A DNA stretch of 56,467 nucleotides, from contig NZ_VOGW01000049.1 in assembly GCF_007896895.1 (NCBI RefSeq), positions 7,252-63,718 on the forward strand. The letters run 5' to 3'. This document shows, piece after piece, positions 37,396 to 46,468 of the stretch (within the stretch, counting starts at the first letter, position 1; every line of letters begins with the position of its first letter). Origin of the DNA: Streptomyces misionensis (lineage in GTDB: Bacteria > Actinomycetota > Actinomycetes > Streptomycetales > Streptomycetaceae). The translations under genes were made by a program, and so were the position numbers. The notes beneath the pieces were generated by a model that was given only the letters and a program-made list of their open reading frames with translations, had not been told where the DNA came from and did not search any database.

Positions 37396-37503
37396 CCACC
37401 GGACGGCAGCGGGAGCACCGCCGGTCACAACGCCGCCGGTTTCGGGCCGCGCTGCCGCATCGGGTCCCGCGAAGGCCGCGGGTCCGTTGTCAGTGGGCGG
37501 TGT

Positions 37504-37509
37504 TACTTT
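37504..37509 (+). promoter_or_regulatory. -10 box, leaderless start
   Basis: TACTTT is followed by 7 nt and then the ATG at 37517. The arrangement matches the leaderless promoters elsewhere in this window and supports that start over the upstream in-frame GTG/ATG choices. Confidence 0.45.
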
Positions 37510-37516
37510 CTGTGAC

Positions 37517-39034
37517 ATGACCGATCACGCGCTTCGGCTGCTGCGGCAGGACCGCCGCCTGGCCGAACTGGCCGCTTTCCCCTTCGACTTCGATCTGGAC
37601 CGCGCCGCCCGCGGCCATGTCGAGGAGGTCCGCCTCGCCTCGGGTGGTCCGCTGGAGACAGTGGCCGGTGACGACACCGGCGGTACGTACTTCGTGTGCG
37701 CGGACGGCTCGGTGCTCTACGCCGACTCGGAGGGCGCCGCGAGGATCATCGGCTCCGGTGTCGACGAGGCCCTGGAACTCGTGATCGGCCTGCCCGGCTG
37801 GCGGGACTACACACATCTGTCGCCGGACGACGGCGCGGAGAAGATCCTGGCCTGCGTCGCGAAGACCGAGGACGAGATCCGTGAGCACTACGGAATCGAC
37901 GAGGAACGGGCCGAACTCCGGGCGGCGCTGGGCTTCCCGGAACGCTCCCCGGTCGAGCTGGTGGGCAGGCTGCATGCCGCGCTGCTGCGCACGGAACCGG
38001 ACTTCGTGCTCCTCAACGCGGACGAGGGGTGCGCGTACGACCGGTTGGGCCCGGCCGGTCCCCCGCTGTGGGAGCCGGTGCTCGCGGCGGGCCGCGCCGA
38101 CCTCGCCCGGTTGCGGGAGGGCGATCGCACGGCATGGCGTGAAGTCGCCGAGGACCCGGTGCGGCGCCGGGTCACCCTGCGGGCCGCGCAGTTCGACCGT
38201 GCCGAGGGCGATCTGGAGCTGCTGCGGCATCTGCTGCGGCACGAGACACGGTCGTCGATGACGGACGAACTGCGGCTCGCGGCCGTACTGGTGGGGCTGC
38301 ACGGCGACACCGGGGATCTGCCCCTGCTGCTCGAGGTGCGGGAGACGGACTTCGACACGGCGTGCGGCCTGGGCGGCATGCCGGAACCGGGTGCGAGCGC
38401 GGACGAGTTGCGGCAGTGGGCGCGGGCGCTCGACGAGTCGATGTTCGGGGCGGACCCGTCGGACGAGCCGGTCTCCACATGGACCGACCTGGCGCGGGAC
38501 CAGGGGATGACGAACCTGGCGCGGGTGACGCTGATCCGCGAACTCGACGACCTCTTCATGGACCGGAGCGGACTCCGCCGCCCCGGGGCTCCCCGCGCCC
38601 TGGCCACGGCTCCGCTGAGCGGGCTCGCCCGGGACTTCGAGGAACTCGGCGACCTCCGGCAGGCGCTGCGCGCCCAGCGCCTGTACGCCGCCCTCCAGGA
38701 GACGGCGTGGGACCGGGCCTCGGCCCTGCACACCCTGGCCCGCCTGGAACGGGAGGCGGGCCGGCTGCCGCAGGCGGCGGACAGCCTGGCCGCCGTGCGC
38801 GATGCCCTGGCCACCCCGGGCGACGACTCACTGCGCGGCTGGCAGCGGCTCGGCCTCGGCCGCTTCATCGCCGAGGAGCACTACCGGCTCACCCTCGCCC
38901 TGGCCGACGCGGGCCGCCGCGAGGAGGCCCGTGCCCTCCTCACGGCCGCCGACGCCATACGCGGCCGGCTCTCGGACAACGCCGCGACCGGCATCCGCGA
39001 GCTCGCCCGTCTCGCGGCGATTCGGACCGAATGA
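37517..39034 (+). CDS. Uncharacterised protein with SUKH-like N-terminus and helical repeats
   Basis: The 505-residue cytosolic protein is not firmly recognised. Residues about 50-110 (GTYFVCADGSVLYADSEG then a helix and GLPGWRDY) resemble SMI1/KNR4 (SUKH)-type proteins. The middle and C-terminal parts are Leu/Ala/Arg-rich, with paired helices like TPR units (FEELGDLRQALRAQRLYAAL, LHTLARLEREAGRLPQAADSL). SUKH proteins often act as toxin immunity or scaffold proteins, but no toxin is next to it. The next gene starts 14 nt after its stop, with its own promoter box. Confidence 0.55.
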   Translation: MTDHALRLLRQDRRLAELAAFPFDFDLDRAARGHVEEVRLASGGPLETVAGDDTGGTYFVCADGSVLYADSEGAARIIGSGVDEALELVIGLPGWRDYTHLSPDDGAEKILACVAKTEDEIREHYGIDEERAELRAALGFPERSPVELVGRLHAALLRTEPDFVLLNADEGCAYDRLGPAGPPLWEPVLAAGRADLARLREGDRTAWREVAEDPVRRRVTLRAAQFDRAEGDLELLRHLLRHETRSSMTDELRLAAVLVGLHGDTGDLPLLLEVRETDFDTACGLGGMPEPGASADELRQWARALDESMFGADPSDEPVSTWTDLARDQGMTNLARVTLIRELDDLFMDRSGLRRPGAPRALATAPLSGLARDFEELGDLRQALRAQRLYAALQETAWDRASALHTLARLEREAGRLPQAADSLAAVRDALATPGDDSLRGWQRLGLGRFIAEEHYRLTLALADAGRREEARALLTAADAIRGRLSDNAATGIRELARLAAIRTE

Positions 39035-39036
39035 CC

Positions 39037-39042
39037 TATCAT
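39037..39042 (+). promoter_or_regulatory. -10 box, leaderless start
   Basis: TATCAT is followed by 6 nt and the ATG at 39049, and no ribosome site is present. This selects 39049 over the ATG at 39031. Confidence 0.45.
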
Positions 39043-39048
39043 CGACGG

Positions 39049-39372
39049 ATGATCTTCATCGTCGTCAAGTTCCCCGTGAAGCCCGAGCACGCCGAAGAGT
39101 GGCCGAAGCACGTCGAGGCCTTCACCCGGGCCACCCGCGCCGAACCCGGCAACCTGTGGTTCGAGTGGTCCCGCAGCCTGGAGGACCCCCACACCTACGT
39201 CCTCGTCGAGGCCTTCCGCGACGGCACCGGCGAGGCGCACGTCAATTCCGACCACTTCCGCGCCGGCCTCGAAGCGATGCGCCCCCTGCTGCGCCGCACC
39301 CCCGACATCGTGAGCACCACGATCGAGGGAGCGGACGGCTGGAGCGCGATGGGCGAACTCAGCATCGACTGA
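39049..39372 (+). CDS. Antibiotic biosynthesis monooxygenase (ABM/YgiN-like) protein
   Basis: The 107-residue protein is a single ABM ferredoxin-like domain: MIFIVVKFPVKPEHAEEW, then EPGNLWFEWSRSLEDPHTYVLVEAF and the conserved H-x-x-S/D-HF pattern (HVNSDHFRAGL). Family members are dimeric cofactor-free quinol monooxygenases or haem-degrading enzymes. Which activity applies cannot be said. The gene appears to have its own leaderless promoter. Confidence 0.8.
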   Translation: MIFIVVKFPVKPEHAEEWPKHVEAFTRATRAEPGNLWFEWSRSLEDPHTYVLVEAFRDGTGEAHVNSDHFRAGLEAMRPLLRRTPDIVSTTIEGADGWSAMGELSID

Positions 39373-39455
39373 CGTACGAACCGACGGGCCGCCCGGTCCG
39401 GCCGGCCCCCGGATCTCCAGCCCGCGATGTGCGGCACCGCCGGCCACGTGCCCCC

Positions 39456-40829
39456 TCACCCCTCGTACGCGGCCGTCCGGGCGCTGTGCCGGTGGAAGAA
39501 GAACGCCTGCCCCGCGAGCAGCACCAGGTTGGCGCAGGTCAGCGCGGTCCACAGGGCCCCGAGTCCGCCGCCCCGGGCGGTGATGACCAAGGTGGTGACG
39601 ATCAGCGCCCCGTAGGCGACGGCGAAGACTCCCAGGCTGGAGGTGGTCCGGCGCAGGCTGATGAGGCCGAACCCGAAGACGGCCTGCGCCGCGTCGGCGG
39701 CCACGACCAGCAGGACCAGCGGCAGCAGCGCGACGACCCGGCGGTGCAGCCCCGCGTCCTGCGTGTACACGGAAACCACCGGGTCGCGCAGGGCGAGCAG
39801 GACCGCCGCCGGCACGACCACCGCGCACAGGGCCACGAGCACCCCGGACACCAGTACCCGACGGATCCGCCCGGTCGCCGCGGCCCGCACGGGTTCGGCC
39901 AGCAGCGGTATCGTCGCCTGCCCGACCGCGACGGCCGCGGTGAACATCAGGTTGACCAGGGAGATCGCGATGCTGTGGCTCGCGGCGCTCTCGGTGCCCC
40001 CTCGGGCCGCCGCGAAGGCGAGGACCCCGAGCACGGCGAACTTGATCAGTACGGTGGCGGCCAGCGGGATGCCGACGGCGGCCAGCCTCAGCACCTCGCG
40101 CGGGCGAGGCCGGCCGAAGGCGAGGGAGCCGCCGCCGAGCTGCGGCGATCCGCGCAGCGCGAGGTGCGCCCAGGAAGCGCTGACGAACGCGGACGTCAGC
40201 ATGGCCAGCGCCGCGCCGGGCAGACCGAGTCCCGCGAAGTCGCCGACGCCGCCCACCAGCAGCAGCGACAGGACGACGGCGGCGCCCGTGCCGGCCAGTC
40301 CGGCCCGCATGACGTCCTTGCCCCGGCCCAGGCCGACGAGCGCGGAGGTCGACGCCGAGCCGAGCGAGGTCACGACGAGGCTCGCGGCCAGCAGGAACGG
40401 GAAGACGCCGAGCTGCGCCAGGGTCGGGTCCGGGACCCCGCCGACCCGGCCGACGAGCGGTACCGCCGCGACCGCCCCCGCGCCGGTGAGGCCCACGCCC
40501 AGGCCCAGCCACTTGGCGTCCCGGATCATCGGCAGCAGCGCGTCGGGGTTCTCGCGGTGGGTGGCGACGAAGGGCATGACTCCGCGCATGGCGCCGGCCA
40601 CGGCCGCCGCCGCCGGGCTGTACACCGCCATGGTGACGGCGAAGGCGGCGAGCGCGGCGGTGGCGTGCCGGCCGAGTACGGCGGTGTCCACCAGGGCACC
40701 GGCCGAGGCGGCCGCCATCGTCACGTAGAGAGGCAGGGCGACCGCGGCGATCCGCCATGCGATGCTTCGCGACGGCCGAGTGGCGCCGGAAGACGGACTG
40801 CTTTCCGTGGCGATTTCCCCCCGACTCAC
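39456..40829 (-). CDS. MATE family efflux transporter (DinF/NorM-like)
   Basis: The protein has about twelve membrane segments and a MATE-type start (ALPLYVTMAAASAGALVDTAVLGRHATAALAAF) and mid-section (GLPGAALAMLTSAFVSASWAHLAL). The length is 457 residues from the GTG chosen at 40829. That start is uncertain because no clear ribosome site is visible, and the hydrophobic core begins about 30 codons later. It probably exports cationic or organic toxins using Na+ or H+. It faces the S41 peptidase gene divergently. Confidence 0.82.
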   Translation of the reverse strand: MSRGEIATESSPSSGATRPSRSIAWRIAAVALPLYVTMAAASAGALVDTAVLGRHATAALAAFAVTMAVYSPAAAAVAGAMRGVMPFVATHRENPDALLPMIRDAKWLGLGVGLTGAGAVAAVPLVGRVGGVPDPTLAQLGVFPFLLAASLVVTSLGSASTSALVGLGRGKDVMRAGLAGTGAAVVLSLLLVGGVGDFAGLGLPGAALAMLTSAFVSASWAHLALRGSPQLGGGSLAFGRPRPREVLRLAAVGIPLAATVLIKFAVLGVLAFAAARGGTESAASHSIAISLVNLMFTAAVAVGQATIPLLAEPVRAAATGRIRRVLVSGVLVALCAVVVPAAVLLALRDPVVSVYTQDAGLHRRVVALLPLVLLVVAADAAQAVFGFGLISLRRTTSSLGVFAVAYGALIVTTLVITARGGGLGALWTALTCANLVLLAGQAFFFHRHSARTAAYEG

Positions 40830-41063
40830 CGAAATGCACCAGTCCCTTGTCCCGGAATCTCTTTTTCGGACATCGTATTTCCCGGACGAGGGTCCCGGCT
40901 TCCCCGAATGGATCGGTGGCACCCCGGACGAGGGGCGAGCCGGCGCGGCGTCAGGTTCGTCCGCCGGTGAGCGGTGACCGGCAGCCTCCGTGAGGTCGTC
41001 CCCGTGCGGATACGGCGAAGGGACGGCCGTGAAATCCGCTGGGCGCCCCGTTCGGCCCGGCCC

Positions 41064-41069
41064 TACGAT
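41064..41069 (+). promoter_or_regulatory. -10 box, leaderless start of the S41 peptidase
   Basis: TACGAT is followed by 6 nt and the GTG at 41076 with no ribosome site, placing transcription start at or next to the GTG. Confidence 0.5.
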
Positions 41070-41075
41070 CCGCCC

Positions 41076-41966
41076 GTGACGACTCATCACGAGATAATCG
41101 AAGCCGCGCTGGCCCGCATCACCGCCGGTTACGTGTTCCCGGAGAAGACGGCCGGCATCGACGCGGCGATCCGGCGCCGGCTGGACGAGGGCGCGTATCA
41201 GGACCTGGACCCGCGGGAGTTGTGCGAGCGGGTCACGGCCGACCTCCAGGAGGCCTGTCCCGACAAGCATCTGCGGTTGTTGTGGGCCGAGGAGCCACAG
41301 TCGATGGACGAGGAGCCGGAGGACGTCGCTCGCGCCCGTTTCGCGCGGTACGCGCGGGAGAACAACTACGGCGTCCGGCGGGTGGAACAGCTCGACGGCA
41401 ACATCGGCTACCTCGACCTGCGCATGATCGCCCCCGCCGACCTGGGTGGACCCGCGACCGCCGCCGCCATGCAACTGCTCGCCGCCACCGATGGGTTGGT
41501 CATCGACCTGAGGCAGTGCCGGGGCGGCTCGCCGGAAGGCGTGCAGTTGTGGTGCAGCTACTTCTTCGCCGACGACGGGGTGCACCTGAACGACATCCAC
41601 CACCGGGCCACCGGCCTGACCCGCCAGTACTGGACCCTCGGGCACCTCGCCGCACCGCGCTACCTGGACCGCCCGGTCACCGTGCTGACCAGCGACCTCA
41701 CCTTCTCCGGCGGAGAGGAACTGGCGTACAACCTCAAGGTGCTGGGGCGCGCCACCCTGATCGGCCAGGCCACCCGCGGCGGCGCCCACCCCACGGACCG
41801 TGTTCCGGTCGCCCCGCACGTCACCGTGACCGTTCCCGCCGCCCGCTCGATCAACCCGGTGACCGGCACCAACTGGGAGGGCGTCGGCGTCGAGCCCGAC
41901 CTGGCCGTCGCGGCCGGGGACCCGCTGAAGACGGCGCTGGAGCACCTGCGCACGCGGATCGGCTGA
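41076..41966 (+). CDS. S41 family (IRBP/tail-specific protease-like) serine peptidase
   Basis: From GTG 41076 the protein has 296 residues: a helical N-terminal S41 domain (about 1-95) and a ClpP/crotonase-like core. The predicted nucleophile is Ser211 in TFSGGEELAY, and preceding blocks include IGYLDLRMI and VIDLRQCRGGSPEG. There is no signal peptide and no PDZ domain, as in the cytosolic IRBP-like members common in actinobacteria. The peptide substrate is unknown. The open frame continues upstream to 40974, but the promoter box argues for the shorter protein. Confidence 0.82.
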   Translation: MTTHHEIIEAALARITAGYVFPEKTAGIDAAIRRRLDEGAYQDLDPRELCERVTADLQEACPDKHLRLLWAEEPQSMDEEPEDVARARFARYARENNYGVRRVEQLDGNIGYLDLRMIAPADLGGPATAAAMQLLAATDGLVIDLRQCRGGSPEGVQLWCSYFFADDGVHLNDIHHRATGLTRQYWTLGHLAAPRYLDRPVTVLTSDLTFSGGEELAYNLKVLGRATLIGQATRGGAHPTDRVPVAPHVTVTVPAARSINPVTGTNWEGVGVEPDLAVAAGDPLKTALEHLRTRIG

Positions 41967-42098
41967 GCGGCGTTCGCCACCACGCCTCCGGACCGCCCTC
42001 GGCCAAGCGATGCCCCCGGATCGCTTCGGCACGTTCCGCTCAGGACCCCTTCCTCCGGCTCGCGCGGCAGCGCGCGGTGCCGGGCGCCGCCCAGTCCG

Positions 42099-42950
42099 TC
42101 AGCGGGCCGCGGCGAACGTGCGGTACGCCCAGTCCGCGAAGCCGGTCCAGTGGATCTCCGGGTGCGCCTGATGCAGTGCGGGAATGTCGACGCTATAGCC
42201 GGGTCCGTTCAGAAACGTCCACATCGCATGCATGTCCGGGTCGCCGATCGCCGCAAGTGGCACCTCCTCATGGCGGACCTCCCGTTCCAGCACCTCGCTG
42301 AGCACGGCCGCCATCTGGGCGGGAGTGGGCGCGTCGCCGGCCAGTTCGATACGCCGCCCCACGTAGGGGGCGGGGTTGACGAGGACTTCCGCCGCGAACG
42401 CACCGAGGTCGGGGCGGGCCAGCTGCTGCAACGGCCGGTCGGGGGGCAGCGGCAGATCGAGAACGCCGCCCAGGATGCGCCGCGCGCCGCCCAGCGCGTT
42501 GTCGAAGAAATACGACGGCCCCAGGATGGTGTAAGGAACGTCCCCGGAGACCAACTCGGCCTCGATGTGCGCCTTGCTGTCGAAATGCGGCACACCGCTT
42601 CGCCGGTCGGCACCGGCGACCGAGCTGAACACCAGGTGGGGCACGCCCGTCTCCCTGGCGGCGGACAGGATCGCCCGCCCCTGGGCCACCTCCGCGTCCA
42701 CGCCCGCCTCGAAGGGAGTGGTGAACGCGAAGACGCCCGCCGCCCCTCTCATCGCCGCGACGAGCGACCCGTGGTCGCTCAGCGATCCAGCCACCACCTC
42801 GACGCCCTGGTCGGCCAACTCCCGTGCGGCTTTCCGCCGGGGGTCTCGCACCATGGCCCGGAGCCGGGCCCCGCGGCCCAGCAGCGCACCGGTCACCGCC
42901 CCGCCCTGCCCGCCGGTCGCCGCGAGCACCAGGATCGGTCCATCGGCCAT
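42099..42950 (-). CDS. NmrA-like NAD(P)-binding protein
   Basis: The 283-residue protein begins at ATG 42950, 6 nt after GGGAG. The Rossmann motif is ILVLAATGGQGGAV, followed by MVRDPRRKAARELADQG, FAFTTPF and VFSSVAGADRRSG, with an atypical short-chain dehydrogenase core. NmrA proteins sense NAD(P) redox state or reduce small substrates. The catalytic Tyr-Lys pair is not conserved in the usual place, so a sensing role or an unusual reductase is possible. Confidence 0.82.
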   Translation of the reverse strand: MADGPILVLAATGGQGGAVTGALLGRGARLRAMVRDPRRKAARELADQGVEVVAGSLSDHGSLVAAMRGAAGVFAFTTPFEAGVDAEVAQGRAILSAARETGVPHLVFSSVAGADRRSGVPHFDSKAHIEAELVSGDVPYTILGPSYFFDNALGGARRILGGVLDLPLPPDRPLQQLARPDLGAFAAEVLVNPAPYVGRRIELAGDAPTPAQMAAVLSEVLEREVRHEEVPLAAIGDPDMHAMWTFLNGPGYSVDIPALHQAHPEIHWTGFADWAYRTFAAAR

Positions 42951-43449
42951 TGAAGAACTCCCATTCCCGCAAGCAGGTACCGCACCGGATCGACGCACCG
43001 GCCCCGACCGCGACCGTCCGCTCCGACGGAAGTCCCAGCCGCGCGGCGCGCATGCTGACGTCCGTCAGGCCGGGCGTCGCCGGTCCGGTGCGGCCGATCG
43101 TAGGCACCTGGTCGCCCGGCGAATTTCCTCCTGGTGCAGAGGGACTGTTGTCAGAGCGCCACGTCCGTCAGCCGTGGTGCCGGTGCGGCGCCACGTGCAC
43201 CGTGTCGAGGGCTCGCGCCAGGTGCAGCCGGGGCTTACTGCCGTAGGCGTACCCGGAGGACCGGCCCTTGGCCGGGTCCGTTTGCCGGTTCCGCAAGGTC
43301 GATTGCTGCATCGAGCAAGTGCACGCAGACTGCGTTCAGAAGGTGCCGGCTCACCACGCGGAGCCGGCACCCGGAGCGCAAGACGGACGGGGTCGCGGCT
43401 CCCAGGGTGTCAGGAGTCGCAGCCCCCTTGCAGACAAGGGAGGCGGCAG
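42951..43449. other. 499-bp intergenic region with one strong hairpin, otherwise nothing clear
   Basis: Overlapping frames exist on both strands, but none shows a domain, ribosome site or convincing codon bias. The only clear structure is the hairpin at 43343-43370. The last 15 bp hold the AAGGGAGG ribosome site of the next gene. Confidence 0.5.
43343..43370. terminator. Strong hairpin, 10-bp perfect stem
   Basis: GTGCCGGCTC (43343-43352) pairs exactly with GAGCCGGCAC (43361-43370) across an 8-nt loop. It lies 80 bp before the monooxygenase-rhodanese gene. It may be a terminator or a leader structure controlling that gene. Confidence 0.5.
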
Positions 43450-44145
43450 ATGGAAGATCGTCATGTCGTGATCATTCCGATCGAGATCGACGCGGAGAGG
43501 GAAAGCTCCTATCTGGACGCTTGGCAGGACGCCGCGGACCTGATGGCGGAGCAGCCCGGTTTCATCCGGGCGCGCATGTTCCGCACGACCGTTCCGGGGA
43601 GCGAGTTCTCCCTCGTCAACGTGGCGGAATGGGAGTCCGCCGCTCACTGGGAAGAGGCGATGAACGTCTGCCCGATGCTGGGACAGCAGATGGCCGTCAC
43701 CCATGCCTCCAACTACCGGGCGATCCGGACGGTCCTGCCCGCCACACAGCGGAAGACCGGCTCCGGCGGGGGGCAGACGCCCGCTGATCTGTCTCCCGCC
43801 GAGGCACGTCGCCGCGTCCTGGCCGGCGACCTCACGCTGGTCGACGTCCGCGAGGACGAGGAATGGGAAGCGGGTCACCCGGCCGGTGCCATCCACGTCG
43901 CGCTCGGCGCGTTGCCGGCCGCGCTGCCCGAACTACCGGACGGCCCGCTGGCCTTCATCTGCCGCACCGGCGCGCGCAGTGTGCGGGGCGGCGCGAGGGC
44001 GATCCGCGCAGGCCGTACTTCGGTCCACGCAGTGGCGGGCGGCCTTGAGGCATGGGAGGCGGCCGGGCTGCCGATCACTCCGGCCGACATCCCGGACTCG
44101 GCGGACACCACCGACCGGGCCGGAGTTGCGGTACGCGAGGACTGA
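43450..44145 (+). CDS. ABM monooxygenase-rhodanese fusion protein
   Basis: The 231-residue protein starts at ATG 43450 after AAGGGAGG. Residues 1-98 form an ABM ferredoxin-like domain (VIIPIEIDAERESSYLDAW, EQPGFIRARMFR, NVAEWES). Residues about 113-215 form a rhodanese domain (LVDVREDEEWEAGHPAGAIHV), with active-site Cys171 in FICRTGARS, whose loop is like single-domain sulfurtransferases. The fusion suggests oxidation coupled to persulfide chemistry, or sulfur delivery from an oxidised thiol. That role is inferred. No operon partner overlaps it. Confidence 0.85.
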   Translation: MEDRHVVIIPIEIDAERESSYLDAWQDAADLMAEQPGFIRARMFRTTVPGSEFSLVNVAEWESAAHWEEAMNVCPMLGQQMAVTHASNYRAIRTVLPATQRKTGSGGGQTPADLSPAEARRRVLAGDLTLVDVREDEEWEAGHPAGAIHVALGALPAALPELPDGPLAFICRTGARSVRGGARAIRAGRTSVHAVAGGLEAWEAAGLPITPADIPDSADTTDRAGVAVRED

Positions 44146-44286
44146 CGAGAGCAGAACCGGTCCATGACCGCCGCACGCGCCCGCCGGCCACCGCCCGTGG
44201 GCGCTCTGCCGGATCGGCCGCGGTTGTCCAGGATGTGTGACGAGACCAGGCCGGTGTCGCACGCCGGACGATCCTGGTAGGCGGGC

Positions 44287-44907
44287 TTACCGCGGCGGCA
44301 GGCCCGGACAAGCGTCGGCCGCCTGGTCCAGCAGCTCGCGGGCCCGCTCGAGGGCCTGGCCGAACGGGTCGGGGAAGACGCCCAGCCCGTGGGCGACCAC
44401 CGCCCCCTCGTGCAGCAGCATCAGCGCTTGAGCCAGCCGTTCCGCTCCCGCCGGGTCGACCTCTCCCGCGAGTCGGGTGAACAGGTCGAGCATCCACCGC
44501 TTCTGCCCCGTGATCACCGGGTACGCCGGATGCGCCGGGTCCCCGATCTCCACATGGGCATTGATCATGCTGCACCCTCTGGAGCCGTGCTCCCCCGCCC
44601 ATACGCGCGCGGCCCGGAAGACGGCCAGGACCAGGTCCGCCGGCGCCTGCCCCGCGGCCGCGTCCAGGTGGGAGCCGAGCAGTTCCCGCCAGCGCGCGTC
44701 GCGTCGGGCCAAGTACTCCACGACGAGCTGCTCCTTCGAACCGAACCGGTCGTACAGCGTCTTCTTGGTCACTCCCGCCTCGGCGGCGATCAGGTCCACG
44801 CCCACGGCGTGGATGCCTCGCTCGTAGAACAGCCGGTCGGCGGCTTCCACCACGCGTAGAGCGCCGGGCGTCATGCGGACGCGGTGCGGTACTGCCTCGG
44901 ACTCCAT
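44287..44907 (-). CDS. TetR family regulator, divergent from an EamA exporter
   Basis: The 206-residue protein (ATG 44907) has the N-terminal HTH at about 15-60 (VVEAADRLFYERGIHAVGVDLIA then VTKKTLYDRFGSKEQL) and a TetR_C domain containing SRGCSMINAHVEIGDPAHP. It is transcribed away from the EamA gene, and a palindrome overlaps both promoters. It therefore probably represses itself and the transporter. The minus-strand TATACT box is 7 nt before the ATG, so its mRNA is likely leaderless. Confidence 0.87.
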   Translation of the reverse strand: MESEAVPHRVRMTPGALRVVEAADRLFYERGIHAVGVDLIAAEAGVTKKTLYDRFGSKEQLVVEYLARRDARWRELLGSHLDAAAGQAPADLVLAVFRAARVWAGEHGSRGCSMINAHVEIGDPAHPAYPVITGQKRWMLDLFTRLAGEVDPAGAERLAQALMLLHEGAVVAHGLGVFPDPFGQALERARELLDQAADACPGLPPR

Positions 44908-44914
44908 ACCCCCG

Positions 44915-44934
44915 AGTATACCGATCTGTATAGT
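44915..44934. promoter_or_regulatory. Divergent promoter with TetR operator
   Basis: TATAC-CGATCT-GTATA (44917-44932) is a clean palindrome. It contains the minus-strand -10 box TATACT (44915-44920) of the tetR gene and the plus-strand TATAGT (44929-44934) of the EamA gene. A repressor bound here would block both. It is the most AT-rich spot nearby. Confidence 0.6.
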
Positions 44935-44960
44935 GGGCACCCGCCGGAGGTCTACCGTCC

Positions 44961-46055
44961 GTGCAATCGCAAGTGTCCGCGGGATGTGGTCAAGTGAACG
45001 CCCTGCTGTCGGTCGCCTTCGTCCTGTGCTGGAGCTCCGGCTTCATCGGAGCGAAGCTCGGCGCGGGCACATCGAGCGTGGCCACGCTCCTGATGTGGCG
45101 CTTCCTGCCGCTCGCGCTGGTCCTCCTCGCCGTCGCGCCCTTCTCCCGGGCAGCGTGGCGCGGGCTGGGACCACGGGATCTCGGCCGGCAGATCGCCGTC
45201 GGCGCGCTGTCGCAGAGCGGGTACCTGCTCAGCGTCTACCACGCCATCCAGCTCGGCGTCTCCACCGGCACCACCGCACTGATCGACGGAGTACAGCCGC
45301 TCGTCGCCGGTGCGTTGGCCGGACCCCTGCTGCGACAGTACGTCTCACGCCGGCAGTGGGCCGGGTTGTGGCTGGGGCTGGCCGGGGTCGCCACGGTCAC
45401 CTCCGCCGACGCGGCGGCGTCAGGCTCCGCAGTCGCCTGGTGGGTGTACCTCGTCCCCTTCCTCGGCATGCTGTCACTGGTGGCGGCCACCCTTCTGGAG
45501 GGCCGCTCGCACGTACCGGTCGCACCCCGGGCGGCGCTGACGATCCATTGCGCGACCAGCGCCGTCCTCTTCTCCGGGCTGGCGGTCGGCAGGGGTGAGG
45601 GTGCCCCGCCGGTCTCCTTCTCGTTCTGGGCGGCGACCGCCTGGCTCGTCGTGCTGCCCACCTTCGGCGGGTACGGACTGTACTGGCTGATCCTGCGCCG
45701 GAGGGGCATCACCCAGGTCAACACCCTCATGTTCCTCATGGCCCCGGTCACAGCCCTGTGGGGCACCCTCGCGTTCGGTGAGCCCTTCGGCGTGCAGACC
45801 GCCCTCGGGCTGGCCGCCGGTCTCGCGGCGGTGGCCATCGTCAGCCACGGGACCGGCGCGCGCCCCGCTCGGCCCACCCGGTCCGCCGCCGGCGGAGGCG
45901 ACCGGTCGGGCCGTGGCGTCGACGAGCAAGCAGGTCCGCCGCGTACGGGCCTGCCCGCCCCACCCGAGAAGGCCTGTCCCGTGCACGGCGCTGCGGGCAG
46001 GCGTGGAGCAGTCGGTCAGGAGGGCGCAGAGGACGCAGAGGACGCAGAGACGTGA
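44961..46055 (+). CDS. EamA/DMT superfamily exporter
   Basis: The 364-residue protein has ten hydrophobic segments in two EamA repeats (VAFVLCWSSGFIGAKLG at the start, VNTLMFLMAPVTALWGTLAFGEP in the second). A hydrophilic Gly/Arg/Glu-rich tail of about 60 residues follows and is not part of the family. The GTG at 44961 has GGAGG 10 nt ahead; a GTG at 44994 is the alternative. It probably exports a metabolite or drug under the adjacent TetR regulator. The tail overlaps the convergent DUF6010 gene by 40 bp. Confidence 0.83.
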   Translation: MQSQVSAGCGQVNALLSVAFVLCWSSGFIGAKLGAGTSSVATLLMWRFLPLALVLLAVAPFSRAAWRGLGPRDLGRQIAVGALSQSGYLLSVYHAIQLGVSTGTTALIDGVQPLVAGALAGPLLRQYVSRRQWAGLWLGLAGVATVTSADAAASGSAVAWWVYLVPFLGMLSLVAATLLEGRSHVPVAPRAALTIHCATSAVLFSGLAVGRGEGAPPVSFSFWAATAWLVVLPTFGGYGLYWLILRRRGITQVNTLMFLMAPVTALWGTLAFGEPFGVQTALGLAAGLAAVAIVSHGTGARPARPTRSAAGGGDRSGRGVDEQAGPPRTGLPAPPEKACPVHGAAGRRGAVGQEGAEDAEDAET

Positions 46056-46468
46056 TCGTGATCCGCGGTTCGGGTGGGGCCGAACCAGCGGCGGACGAGC
46101 GCGATCAGCGAAGGTCCGCCGCGGAGGCACCACAGGGCGATGACGGGGTCGCAGATGGCGCAGCCCATGGATGAGTCGTGCGCGAAGTGCAGGATCGGAT
46201 GACCTTTGAGCCAGTGGGCCACGTCCCAGACGGTGTGCAGCAGCCAGCCGATGCCGATGAAGGTCCAGGACTCCAGACCTCGGTAGGCGACGTAGGCCGT
46301 GAGCGCGGTGAACGGCAGCTCCCACGGGCCGAAGCCGCCCCCGCTCAGATAGGCGGCGCCCGCTCCCGCCACCATGATCGCGTTGAAGCGGCGCCGGTGC
46401 GGCTCCTTGATCAGGGACATCAGCAGGCAGTAGGCGATACCGACGATGATCGGCGACACGTAGATCAT
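46016..46468 (-). CDS. DUF6010-type membrane protein
   Basis: The 150-residue protein has about four membrane helices (IIVGIAYCLLMSLI, FNAIMVAGAGAAYLSGGGFGPW, WTFIGIGWLLHTVWDVAH), with a CAIC pair in the loop before the last helix. The opening and the HTVWD block fit the DUF6010 family, whose function is unknown. Its ATG overlaps the stop of the upstream DUF3817 gene (ATGA), so it is co-translated with it. The end overlaps the convergent EamA gene. Confidence 0.7.
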   Translation of the reverse strand: MIYVSPIIVGIAYCLLMSLIKEPHRRRFNAIMVAGAGAAYLSGGGFGPWELPFTALTAYVAYRGLESWTFIGIGWLLHTVWDVAHWLKGHPILHFAHDSSMGCAICDPVIALWCLRGGPSLIALVRRWFGPTRTADHDHVSASSASSAPS

